Of a stretch of 59,635 nucleotides of DNA, positions 18,862 to 27,304 are shown piece by piece. Source of the stretch: Bacteroidaceae bacterium (GTDB lineage: Bacteria > Bacteroidota > Bacteroidia > Bacteroidales > Bacteroidaceae); NCBI GenBank assembly GCA_017517605.1, contig JAFWYQ010000091.1, forward strand, positions 1-59,635. The letters are read 5' to 3'. The notes beneath the pieces were generated by a model. It worked only from the letters and a program-made list of their open reading frames with translations. It was not told the DNA's origin and searched no databases. How positions within the stretch are numbered: the stretch's first letter is position 1; each line of letters opens with the position of its first letter. Both the position numbers and the translations under genes were made by a program.

Positions 18862-21255
18862 ATGTTCGACCATAACATCAGACTCGCTTGGCGCCAACTC
18901 ATCAAGTACCGTCTGCAATCTTTTGTCAGCATCGTGAGCCTCGCCATCGGCTTTGCCTGCTTTGCATTGGCAAGCATGTGGATAAAGTATGAAACGACGT
19001 ATGATGCGTTTCATAAGGATGCGGACGGTATCTATACAATCTTGGTTAGCAATTATCCCTATATCAATGAACGAAGTATAAAGGTAAAGTACTTGGAACA
19101 GATTCCCGAGATTTCGGAATATAGCCTGTTCCTCAACAAATTGTGCAAGCCCGCGAACCAAGCAAATCATTACGCTGAACAGATCTTGTTAGACGATAAG
19201 TTTCTGGATATCTTTGGTGTGAAATTCGTTGAAGGCAATCTTGATTTCATGCACGACGAGAATCTGATAGCCGTCAGCGAGCGTTTTGCCCGCCGCTTTT
19301 GGGGCAATGAGTCTCCCCTTGGCAAGGTGTTGGTAAATGAAGACATTATGGGTGAGGAACAGCCTCCACGCACCGTGACGGCCGTATTCAAGGATTGGGG
19401 CGAGCACACCAATTTTCCGATGGATATAATGAGTATATATCCGTCCGAAGGTTACGACAAACGAACTTTGTCTGCGGTTTGCGTGATGCGCCTGTATCCA
19501 TCGGCAAGTACCGATACCGTATTGGCGAAATTGCAGAATATGATGATGAGGGACGGTGAGCCTACTTACGTGATGGACATCTCTCTGAAAGTGCTGCCCA
19601 TTACCGAAATGCGGCATCAATCGGGTGAATATAAGCTCACAGCCAAATTTCAGATAAATCACATCTACCTGTTCTCTGTTGCCAGTATGTTGTTGATAGT
19701 ATGCGGCTTGCTGAATTACTTGACCATGTTCATCAACCGCCTCTTTATCCGCAAACGCGAAATGGCCTTGCGCAAAGCGTTCGGTGCTTCGGGATGGAAC
19801 CTGACGGCACAGTTTCTTACGGAATATGGCCTGTTGTTGGTGATAGCCCTTGCTTTTGGTTTGCTTACCGTGGAATTGTCGATGGATTGGTTCTACGAAA
19901 TGTCGCAATTGCCTGTAGCCGTAAAGTTCATATACCAAGAGACCGCCCTCTATTCGGCCGTCGTATTGTTGTTATCCCTGGCGGCATCCGTTCCCGTCAT
20001 TATCTATTTCCAGCGCCAATCGCTGCAAAGTGCCATCGTTGGTGTAGGCGGAATGATGCGTTACCACATCTTCCGTCACATCAGCACAGGTTTGCAGATT
20101 GGCATTTCCATCTTCTGCATCTTCTGCGTGGTAGTAATGATGAAGCAGGTTGATACCTTGCGCTATGGCGACATAGGTTTCAAACGCGAGAATCGTGGAT
20201 GGATGTACCCGGGCGAAAACAACATGGAGGAATTGGCCTTTTATCTCAACCAACAACCCGAGGTGGATACAGCCATTGCCTTATCAGAATATATCTATCC
20301 CAATCATTACAACTCTCTTTACGAATTGAAGAAAGAGGATAATCCGGAAATGAACGATGACTACGGATTGCACGTAGAGTTTATGGACGAAACCGTGGCA
20401 GACTTCTATGGATTGACCTTGCTGCAAGGACGATGGCCACGCCCTGACGATTTCCGACATAGGACAGCATACAGATTAGCCGATTTCAGGATGCAAAGGG
20501 ACCTCCTCAACAATACCAATGTGTGCATCAACGAGACATTGGCCCGTCGCATGGGATGGGAAAACCCCATTGGAAAGACTTTTGTTGCATCCGTCGGAGA
20601 TAACATAAAGAACACGCTCACCGTCATCGGTGTCTATAAAGACATCCTATGCGATTCGCCAACCGAAAAGGCTGTACCGGCTATTGGTCTCCCAATTTCT
20701 TGGGAAAGATATGAATACAGTTCGGTACATTTCAAGTTCAACCCTGGCACATGGCCAACACTCCGACAAAAGATTAAAGACTTTGGCAAAGGAAAGGTTG
20801 GATGGATAAGCAGTGTAGAACCAAGAACTTATGATGAGCAATATGCTCCAATGCTGGTATCAGAAAACAACCTCCAGAAACTCCTCAACATCATTACTGT
20901 TGTCTGTATCCTGATAGCCCTCTTCGGCGTGTGGTCGATGATTATGCTCACGTGCGAACAACGCCGCAAGGAGATTGCCGTGCGCAAAGTGTTCGGTGCT
21001 ACCACAAAGGACATCCTCGACATGTTCATCGTTGAATACATGGCTCTGCAAGGCGTGGCGGCTCTCGTGGCTTTCCCCGTAGGCTATGCCTGCATGAAGC
21101 CGTGGCTGGAGCAATATGTGGTGCAGACCTCTATCCCTTGGTGGATATACGTTGGCATCTTTATGGCCGTTGCCCTGCTTGTGACCCTTTGCGTCGGTTG
21201 GCGTGTGTGGAAGACGGCAAAGGCACGCCCAGCGGATGAAATTGCCAAAGGATAA
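18862..21255 (+). CDS. ABC transporter permease, MacB/FtsX type (paralogue A)
   Basis: A 797-residue integral membrane protein. The N-terminal membrane helix (RLQSFVSIVSLAIGFACFALASMW) is followed by a periplasmic MacB core domain and three helices near 270-385. A second half repeats the plan: a helix near 410-430, another core domain, then the terminal FtsX domain with MLTCEQRRKEIAVRKVFGAT and three helices. Such double-FtsX permeases couple to a separate ATPase that is not encoded here; they transport or extract envelope substrates or act mechanically. It is very similar to the genes at 53372-55750 and 55904-58282, above all at both ends. The substrate is unknown. Confidence 0.88.
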   Translation: MFDHNIRLAWRQLIKYRLQSFVSIVSLAIGFACFALASMWIKYETTYDAFHKDADGIYTILVSNYPYINERSIKVKYLEQIPEISEYSLFLNKLCKPANQANHYAEQILLDDKFLDIFGVKFVEGNLDFMHDENLIAVSERFARRFWGNESPLGKVLVNEDIMGEEQPPRTVTAVFKDWGEHTNFPMDIMSIYPSEGYDKRTLSAVCVMRLYPSASTDTVLAKLQNMMMRDGEPTYVMDISLKVLPITEMRHQSGEYKLTAKFQINHIYLFSVASMLLIVCGLLNYLTMFINRLFIRKREMALRKAFGASGWNLTAQFLTEYGLLLVIALAFGLLTVELSMDWFYEMSQLPVAVKFIYQETALYSAVVLLLSLAASVPVIIYFQRQSLQSAIVGVGGMMRYHIFRHISTGLQIGISIFCIFCVVVMMKQVDTLRYGDIGFKRENRGWMYPGENNMEELAFYLNQQPEVDTAIALSEYIYPNHYNSLYELKKEDNPEMNDDYGLHVEFMDETVADFYGLTLLQGRWPRPDDFRHRTAYRLADFRMQRDLLNNTNVCINETLARRMGWENPIGKTFVASVGDNIKNTLTVIGVYKDILCDSPTEKAVPAIGLPISWERYEYSSVHFKFNPGTWPTLRQKIKDFGKGKVGWISSVEPRTYDEQYAPMLVSENNLQKLLNIITVVCILIALFGVWSMIMLTCEQRRKEIAVRKVFGATTKDILDMFIVEYMALQGVAALVAFPVGYACMKPWLEQYVVQTSIPWWIYVGIFMAVALLVTLCVGWRVWKTAKARPADEIAKG

Positions 21256-21305
21256 CCTTTGGGAGGGATATAGAGTAAAAAAACGAATAATTCCCTTTTA
21301 ACGGA

Positions 21306-21344
21306 ACAATGCCACTCCTCCATGTTCAGGAAGAGTGGCATTGT
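21306..21344. terminator. Hairpin between convergent permease A and DUF362 genes
   Basis: ACAATGCCACTC and GAGTGGCATTGT give a 12-bp perfect stem, extended by CTCC / GGAA-type pairs. The T-runs on either side are weak, so it may be a bidirectional terminator. Confidence 0.6.
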
Positions 21345-21362
21345 TTGTAGCTCGTCACTAAA

Positions 21363-22601
21363 TTACTGCTTCACGTAAATCATCTCCAAGGTGGTGTATT
21401 GGCGATTCTCGTCGCAATGCTCCATCAGACCGAGGGGGGCGGTGAGGGGCTTGCCGTCGCGCTCGGGGTCGTAGGTGATGCCTGTCACGGGGTTGGGGAT
21501 GGTGGCTGCTTCGCGCAGGTATTCGTCGCAATAGTTGAAGCTGCCGAACTCGGGCCACTCGTGGATGAGCATGTCCATGCCCACTACGTCGCAGGCCAAG
21601 GGGTCTTGCGAGGCGATGATGCTGCAACACCATTCGTCGTTGAAGGGAGGCTTCTGCCACTTGGGAGCGGGTGCACCGTTCACATGGCGGCTTCCGTAGG
21701 TGCCGTCGATGAGGAAGAGGAGGCACTTCTGGCCGAGGTCCTTGTGCCCGATCCAGTCAACCATGGTTTTGTAGCTGGGTTTGCCATGACGCTTGTCGGG
21801 GCTGATGCCGTTGTGGGCATTCTTGCGCCACAGGAGGTTGATGTCGGTGGCTCCGTACCAGTTCTTGGCCGTGAGGGTGACGCCCGGACCGTTGTGTGTC
21901 TTCAGCAGGGCTGAGTTGATGAGGTAGTCGGCATCCACGATACACTTGGCCAAGCCTCGTGCCATCTTGCCATTGTCAACGGAATACTTGAGTTGTTCGG
22001 GGTAGTATTCGCACTTGAGGCGTCCGTCGCCACCGATGTTGTCGATGAATACTACTTGGGGGAACTCGCGGTGGCACTTGTTGTAGATGCTGTCGGTGAT
22101 GGCGCGGCTGGGTTCGCATACGATGATGTCCTGTTGGCGTACGCCACCGTCGTTGATGAGAGAGCGGAGCAGAGCCAGGGTGACGTAGGGCGATGAATTC
22201 AGCTCGATGGTGTCGCGGTGGGTGAGGGCATTGTTCATATTGAGTTTGATGGCAATCTTTTCGCCCTTCTTATAGCCTTTGTTTCCTTTACCATGCGTCT
22301 TGTTGAAATTCTTGAAGAGGGCTTTCCATGCCGCTTTGGGTGACTTTTCGCCAGCCAAGGTAACGACGGCTTGGCTAATCATGGCATCGGCTTTCTGCTG
22401 GTCGTTCCAACGCTCTTCGACCCAAAGGCCGGTCTCGCCGTCCCAAGTGGCAACGCCAGGACTATGAATCCATGCTACACGGCCTGGGTGAATACCCTTA
22501 CCTTCACCTAACGGTTCATTAGGCTTTACAAACAAACGGGGCTGGGCCGAAGCTGCCAATACAGACAGTGCTAACACTGCCATTAAAAATAGTTTTTTCA
22601 T
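21363..22601 (-). CDS. Exported DUF362 domain protein
   Basis: A 412-residue protein with a Sec signal peptide (LSVLAASAQP). The DUF362 core includes KGEKIAIKLNMNNA, VTLALLRSLINDGGV, the TKxH-like ALLKTHNGPGVTLTAKNWYG and QDPLACDVVGMDML. DUF362 is often found with 4Fe-4S domains in cytoplasmic proteins; here no cysteine cluster motif is seen and the protein is exported. The biochemical role is not known. It begins 17 nt after the LamG/beta-propeller gene and follows GH2 in the same direction, so these three probably form one operon. Confidence 0.8.
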   Translation of the reverse strand: MKKLFLMAVLALSVLAASAQPRLFVKPNEPLGEGKGIHPGRVAWIHSPGVATWDGETGLWVEERWNDQQKADAMISQAVVTLAGEKSPKAAWKALFKNFNKTHGKGNKGYKKGEKIAIKLNMNNALTHRDTIELNSSPYVTLALLRSLINDGGVRQQDIIVCEPSRAITDSIYNKCHREFPQVVFIDNIGGDGRLKCEYYPEQLKYSVDNGKMARGLAKCIVDADYLINSALLKTHNGPGVTLTAKNWYGATDINLLWRKNAHNGISPDKRHGKPSYKTMVDWIGHKDLGQKCLLFLIDGTYGSRHVNGAPAPKWQKPPFNDEWCCSIIASQDPLACDVVGMDMLIHEWPEFGSFNYCDEYLREAATIPNPVTGITYDPERDGKPLTAPLGLMEHCDENRQYTTLEMIYVKQ

Positions 22602-22618
22602 TGTTATGATGATTTACA

Positions 22619-24316
22619 TTATTTATATTTACCAAATCTACAGGCTTTCCGTACCACAGGTTTGTCTAATAGCTGGAAGGTTGTTGCTGGTCCTAAGTTA
22701 CGATTCCCTTTCCAAGAAGAGACTTCCCACACTACCTGTTCTTTGGGAGTAAGTTCAATCATCTGAAGCGGAGCTCGCGAAGGATTGAAGTTAGCTACAT
22801 CTGCCTTGTTCCATTCATTGAACCAGTTGGTAATTATCATATTTCCATTGGGCAGGCGATAGGCTTTCTGAGGATTGTCCAAACCGAACTTGGTGGTATT
22901 GGTTTCCCAAACGACAGAGCCTTCTCGCGTTACTTCCTTGACTGGTCCTTTACGGCCAACCATCAGAATATTCCCATTTTCCAACTCTGTGGCCGACCAA
23001 GGCCCAAAGTGTTCCCAACGGCGAAGTTCCTTACCCTTTACATTGTACTCAGCAACAAAGCCCATAGCCATATTGGAAACCAACAAAGTCCCCTTACTGG
23101 TCAGACGGGCATTGCGGAACTGGCCATGTACACTGCCTTTCGGATCATAAGGGAGTTCAAATTCGTGCACAGTCTTCTGCTTGGCTATGTTCATTACCAC
23201 TACCTTGGCAGGTTTGGCATTGAGTACATACACCACATACTTATCTCCTATGGGTTGGATGGTATGTACCTCAGTACCAGCAGGGACATTTGAACGCCAA
23301 AGTTCTTCTCCATTAACCCCGATTTCTGCAATCCCGTATTGGTCTGCTATCAGAATATGTCCATCGTCCATCAGGATTGCATCGCTGATTTCGCCACGCC
23401 CTTTGCTATTGTCATAGCGCCAAACAATGTTTCCGTCCTCGACCTTGAAGATACGACGATTCTTTGACTGACCGGTGTACATGAAATCATATCGGCTCAG
23501 ATTGCCCTGCTGCACATCATTGTAAAGGTCGCGCACCTCTTTCTCTGTTAACGCTGTGTCATACATGCGCACATCGCTGATACTTGTCCCTTTCAGGTAA
23601 GAATCGCCCTTGAATGGAGCACGCCCCATCCAGTTATATATTGGTGCCTCCTTAGGGAAGGTTTGAGCCATGGTGAACATTTCATTCAAGAACGCCACCA
23701 GACGTCCGTTTAGGAAAAGACGGCCTTCATCATCGTTTTGTGTATAGACCACATACTGCCACTCGCCCTTTGCAGAAGACTTGCCTAAATCCATCAGTGT
23801 CTCATTCTTCCAACCACCCACAGAATTTTCGGCTCGCTGGATGTTTAGCTTATAAGCATGATAGCGTCCTTCTGTTTGGGTATTCTGTTGCAGAGTTGAG
23901 AAGGCCCACAGGAAATATCCGTTTCCTTTGAGCGAGGCTTCGTTGTCCACTTTATAGCGCACGGCAATGGTAAACTGGCGCAATTGTTGTAGCTTCTTGC
24001 CTACGGCTTCGCCCATGTCGATATAGCCATCTTCGTTTCCCAAATATACTGTACCGTTTTCAATGTAAGCACTTCCTTTTAACGTTCCGTCAAAGTGCGA
24101 AGCACTCTTGTCACGCACGACCGCACCTTGGTCGCCCTTGAAGTCGTAGTGAAGAATGAGATTCTCTTGCGCAGATAGGCCCAAAGAGAAAATGGTCATT
24201 AGTGAAACAACAAGGAGCCCCACCCCCTTGCCCCTCCCTGTATGGCGGGGAGCAGACGGTCTATACGCTACATCATTTAATAGCTTTTGCCATTTTTTCT
24301 TTAATCTTCTATTCAT
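22619..24316 (-). CDS. Exported LamG-like lectin domain plus arylsulfotransferase-like beta-propeller protein
   Basis: A 565-residue open frame. After the signal region (VSLMTIFSLGLSAQE), residues about 50-255 are a concanavalin-A-like LamG domain (LILHYDFKGDQGAVVRDKSA ... FTIAVRYKV ... SISDVRMYDTALTEKEVRDL). Residues about 270-560 form a beta-propeller with repeated W/GxxLI-type blades (GNIVWRYDNSKGRGEISDA, GNILMVGRKGPVKEV, PNGNMIITNWFNEWN), like the PQQ/arylsulfotransferase-like family. No sulfotransferase catalytic residue can be assigned. The start is doubtful: the first ~35 codons run through one arm of an inverted repeat (24216-24384), and a GTG just before GLLVVSLMTIF would give a compact signal peptide. 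Confidence 0.78.
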   Translation of the reverse strand: MNRRLKKKWQKLLNDVAYRPSAPRHTGRGKGVGLLVVSLMTIFSLGLSAQENLILHYDFKGDQGAVVRDKSASHFDGTLKGSAYIENGTVYLGNEDGYIDMGEAVGKKLQQLRQFTIAVRYKVDNEASLKGNGYFLWAFSTLQQNTQTEGRYHAYKLNIQRAENSVGGWKNETLMDLGKSSAKGEWQYVVYTQNDDEGRLFLNGRLVAFLNEMFTMAQTFPKEAPIYNWMGRAPFKGDSYLKGTSISDVRMYDTALTEKEVRDLYNDVQQGNLSRYDFMYTGQSKNRRIFKVEDGNIVWRYDNSKGRGEISDAILMDDGHILIADQYGIAEIGVNGEELWRSNVPAGTEVHTIQPIGDKYVVYVLNAKPAKVVVMNIAKQKTVHEFELPYDPKGSVHGQFRNARLTSKGTLLVSNMAMGFVAEYNVKGKELRRWEHFGPWSATELENGNILMVGRKGPVKEVTREGSVVWETNTTKFGLDNPQKAYRLPNGNMIITNWFNEWNKADVANFNPSRAPLQMIELTPKEQVVWEVSSWKGNRNLGPATTFQLLDKPVVRKACRFGKYK

Positions 24317-24384
24317 GTTAATGGTTATTTAATGGTTTATATTCTATTTACTTCCCTCCATATAGGGAGGGGTAAGGGGAGAGT
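24216..24384. repeat. Inverted repeat spanning the start of the LamG gene
   Basis: Arm 1 (24216-24252, GAGCCCCACCCCCTTGCCCC ... TATGGCGGGG) is the reverse complement, with few changes, of arm 2 (24354-24384, CCTCCATATAGGGAGGGGTA). About 100 nt lie between them and include the annotated ATG. Arm 1 is in frame and would encode part of the extended N-terminus. Confidence 0.7.
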
Positions 24385-24389
24385 CCGTT

Positions 24390-27155
24390 TTATTCTTTTG
24401 TAAAATCAAATATCAATCGGATGTGGAATCCTTCGTCGCCCGACTTGATGCGGATGTTGTCGGGTTGGCTCAACGGACCTAATTGCTCCAATGGCTTGTA
24501 GCTTTGGATGGGAGGGATAGAGAGTAGGAAAGAGATGTCTCCTTCGGGGAAGCGAACCATGCTACGCTCCTGCTTGCGGGGTTGCGTCTCTTGCAGGCCA
24601 CCCATCTCGCCAACCGTCTGGTCGATGGCCTCTTCGGGGGTGAAGAGACGGAAATAGAGTCCTTCGTTCAGGGTATATACGCGCCACGAGTCTCCTTCCT
24701 TGTTCAAGAACTCTACCCATCGGAGGTCGCTACGATAGCCCTTGAATTCGGGATAGAGCGGGGGATTAGGTGTGTTGTAGTCGCCTGTCACCGTATTGTT
24801 GTAGGCCAATGCCCATTGACCGAACTGCTGGCCCTTCAATCGGTTGCGCCATACGCGGTAAGGGCCTCGTCCCACCCAACGGATGCTATCTACTTGGCTT
24901 TCGGGGTAGTCGAAGGAAAGACCAATGGTCCATTTGCTTTCATCGGTGAGGAATTGTCCCATGCCGTGTCCGCGTTCATCGTTCAGCATCACGGCATCCA
25001 TGTGCACGAGGCCGTCGGGAGTCTGTCGCCATTGGATGCTGTCGATACCTCCCTTGTACCAGTAGGTGTTCACCACTGAGCCATCGGCTTCGATTCGTTG
25101 GGCGTGTCGCTTCATTTCAATCTTCATCCCCACGGGGAAAGGCCCTACAAGGCTATCGATGCAGAGCATACCCTGTTCGTTGAAGGAGATGGCGGGCTTG
25201 TGGGCGCGTGAAGAGAGGCTTATGCTCTGCTCCTCAGCGCGATGGATGGGAGCCGTCCAGTTGCATACCTCTTCGCCTTGTGGATTGTAGGCGACAAGTT
25301 CCAAAATGTCAGCCTTGTGGAAGTTGTGGGGAAGGTCAAAGCGTGCGTATCCGCTTTCTCCCGGATAGATGGCTGGCAGGGTGACGTTTCCCTCTTGCAA
25401 CACGTTGCCTGCCAAGCCTTTCAACCGATAGGTCATCCGACAATCGGTTAAGTGGGTGAACAGGTATCGGTTGGCTACAAGCACTCGACCATCAAACGAA
25501 GGAGTAATGTGCAGACGGTCGATATAGATGGGGCTCCACACTTCGCGGATGGTGTAGAAACTGGCTTCGGGTTGGCGGTAGGGGTCCATACATCCGTCGG
25601 GGCCGTGTCCGCCATCGCTATCGAGGATACAATCCTTGATATTGAACCCTTTTTGACCGAACCGCTTGCCTTTGGATTTGCCTGTAGGAAGGTCGGTACG
25701 CCGCACGGCTTCATCGATGTATGCCCAGATGAATCCACCGGCAAAGAGGGGAGAGCGTGTCCAGTGGCTCCACATGTCTTCGAGGGCGGCTCCTTGCCCC
25801 TTGTCGTACTTGCCGTGGAGGAACTCCGTGGGCATGAATATCTTTTGTCCGTTGTGCATGCGGTAGGTGCCTGTCTGATAGGCGGGATAGTGGTGGGTGT
25901 CGATGTCCTCGAAGTCGCTCCACGGATGGATGACACGGCGCTTCTGTATGTCCAATTCTCCGAAGAGGGCATCCACAGTGCGGTTCCATCCCCCTTCGTT
26001 GCCGTTGCTCCAAAGGAATACACAGGGGTAATTCACGTCGCGCAGGACAAATTCGTGGGTCATCCTCGCGGCCGTGGTGTCGTCGTAGTGTGTCTGCCAT
26101 CCGGCCAACTCATTGAGGTAGAGCAAGCCGATGGAGTCGCACACCTCCAAGAAATGACGGTCGGAAGGGTAGTGGCAACGCACGGCATTCATGTTCATCT
26201 GCTTCAACAGGCGGGCATCCTGCAGGCTCATGGCAGGGCTCAAGGCTCTACCCGTCTCGGGATGGAAGCTGTGGCGGTTGGTGCCCTTGACCACCAGTTT
26301 CGTCCCATTGAGGTAGATGCCGTCGTGCGGACGTACCTCGATGGTGCGGAAGCCTATCTTGTGTGTCACACTGTGTCCCTCCTCGCCCAACGAGAAGGTG
26401 GCGGTGTAGAGGTGGGGAGTCTCGGGCGTCCATGGCAGGGGATTCGGGTAGGTCCAGCACCCCTTAGACGCATCGTAGGAGAGCCTCTTCCCGTCGATAG
26501 AGAGCAGAACCTCTTTGTCCGATGTAGCATCCACCTTGGCGTAAATCTCGCCATTGGCCCGTGCGTCGATGCTCACGTGCTGGATGTGCTCCTTGGGTAA
26601 TACCTCTATATATACGGGACGGTAGATTCCTCCGAAGAGCCACCAGTCGGCACGTCGTTCGGCTGAGTTTACGCTGGCATTGGCCGATTCTTTACTGACC
26701 AATACTTCGAGTGTCTGTCTCTTCCCTGGCTTTATATAGGGGGTCACATCGTAGGCAAACTCGGTGAAGCCTCCTTGGTGGACGCGGCCCACCTGCTTGC
26801 CGTCAATCCATACGCGGGTATCAGTCATGGCTCCCTCGAACACCAGGCGATAGACATCGCCTTTGGGCATCTTGAAAGTCGTTCGGTAGCGTCCTGTCTC
26901 GGTCGATGGTTTCAATCCCTTGGTTTTGTAGAAACGGCCGTAGGTGTATTCGCCATATCCCTGCAATTCCCAGCAACTGGGGACCTCAATCTTTCCCCAT
27001 TTGCCACTGTTTTGTCCGTCAGAGCAGAAGAAGTCCCACGTGCGGGTGTGTTGGGCATCCGTACCGCTGAGGTAGATGCGTTGCGTGGGAGTAGAGTATG
27101 CCCATGTGCAGATTGCGCAAAGGATTGCGAGTAATGGTGTTAGTCTTTTTCTCAT
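24390..27155 (-). CDS. Exported GH2 beta-galactosidase-like enzyme
   Basis: A 921-residue protein with a signal peptide (LCAICTWAYS). Domain order follows GH2: a jelly-roll domain (40-185, VPSCWELQGYGEYTYG), an Ig-like domain (190-275), a TIM barrel with GTNRHSFHPETGRALS, acid/base Glu387 in SNGNEGGWN and nucleophile Glu444 in MPTEFLHG, then a C-terminal beta-galactosidase small-chain-like domain (about 640-915). These features fit LacZ-type beta-galactosidases, though GH2 also contains beta-xylosidase- and mannosidase-like members. It heads a leftward unit with the LamG/propeller and DUF362 genes, which suggests a shared glycan target; which one is unknown. Confidence 0.9.
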   Translation of the reverse strand: MRKRLTPLLAILCAICTWAYSTPTQRIYLSGTDAQHTRTWDFFCSDGQNSGKWGKIEVPSCWELQGYGEYTYGRFYKTKGLKPSTETGRYRTTFKMPKGDVYRLVFEGAMTDTRVWIDGKQVGRVHQGGFTEFAYDVTPYIKPGKRQTLEVLVSKESANASVNSAERRADWWLFGGIYRPVYIEVLPKEHIQHVSIDARANGEIYAKVDATSDKEVLLSIDGKRLSYDASKGCWTYPNPLPWTPETPHLYTATFSLGEEGHSVTHKIGFRTIEVRPHDGIYLNGTKLVVKGTNRHSFHPETGRALSPAMSLQDARLLKQMNMNAVRCHYPSDRHFLEVCDSIGLLYLNELAGWQTHYDDTTAARMTHEFVLRDVNYPCVFLWSNGNEGGWNRTVDALFGELDIQKRRVIHPWSDFEDIDTHHYPAYQTGTYRMHNGQKIFMPTEFLHGKYDKGQGAALEDMWSHWTRSPLFAGGFIWAYIDEAVRRTDLPTGKSKGKRFGQKGFNIKDCILDSDGGHGPDGCMDPYRQPEASFYTIREVWSPIYIDRLHITPSFDGRVLVANRYLFTHLTDCRMTYRLKGLAGNVLQEGNVTLPAIYPGESGYARFDLPHNFHKADILELVAYNPQGEEVCNWTAPIHRAEEQSISLSSRAHKPAISFNEQGMLCIDSLVGPFPVGMKIEMKRHAQRIEADGSVVNTYWYKGGIDSIQWRQTPDGLVHMDAVMLNDERGHGMGQFLTDESKWTIGLSFDYPESQVDSIRWVGRGPYRVWRNRLKGQQFGQWALAYNNTVTGDYNTPNPPLYPEFKGYRSDLRWVEFLNKEGDSWRVYTLNEGLYFRLFTPEEAIDQTVGEMGGLQETQPRKQERSMVRFPEGDISFLLSIPPIQSYKPLEQLGPLSQPDNIRIKSGDEGFHIRLIFDFTKE

Positions 27156-27187
27156 GTGTATTTCCTAAAAGAACGGTTTCTGTGGTG

Positions 27188-27195
27188 CAAAGTTA
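27188..27195 (-). promoter_or_regulatory. Possible -7 element (TAACTTTG) of the GH2 operon
   Basis: Minus-strand TAACTTTG lies 32 nt upstream of the GH2 ATG and fits TAnnTTTG. No TTTG at -33 is seen. Confidence 0.45.
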
Positions 27196-27246
27196 AATAT
27201 TTTTTTTAAAGCATTTCGTATGAAGTAATTTTTTTTGTGTGTTTTT

Positions 27247-27278
27247 TTTGTAAATGGTGAGAATATCCTTTATCTTTG
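27247..27278 (+). promoter_or_regulatory. Promoter of the TonB receptor gene: TTTG-N20-TATCTTTG
   Basis: TTTG at 27247-27250, a 20-nt spacer and TATCTTTG at 27271-27278 fit the consensus exactly. Only 26 nt separate it from ATG 27305, so there is no room for a leader riboswitch such as a cobalamin element. Confidence 0.8.
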
Positions 27279-27304
27279 CTTTCCGAATCTTAACATACAA
27301 TCTC

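Noticed and set aside
25452..26600. A 382-codon open frame on the + strand
   Set aside because: It lies wholly antisense to the GH2 gene, has no promoter, start context or family resemblance, and arises from third-position bias of the GH2 codons.
27279..27304. A cobalamin or other riboswitch in front of the TonB receptor
   Set aside because: The leader between the consensus promoter and the ATG is only 26 nt.
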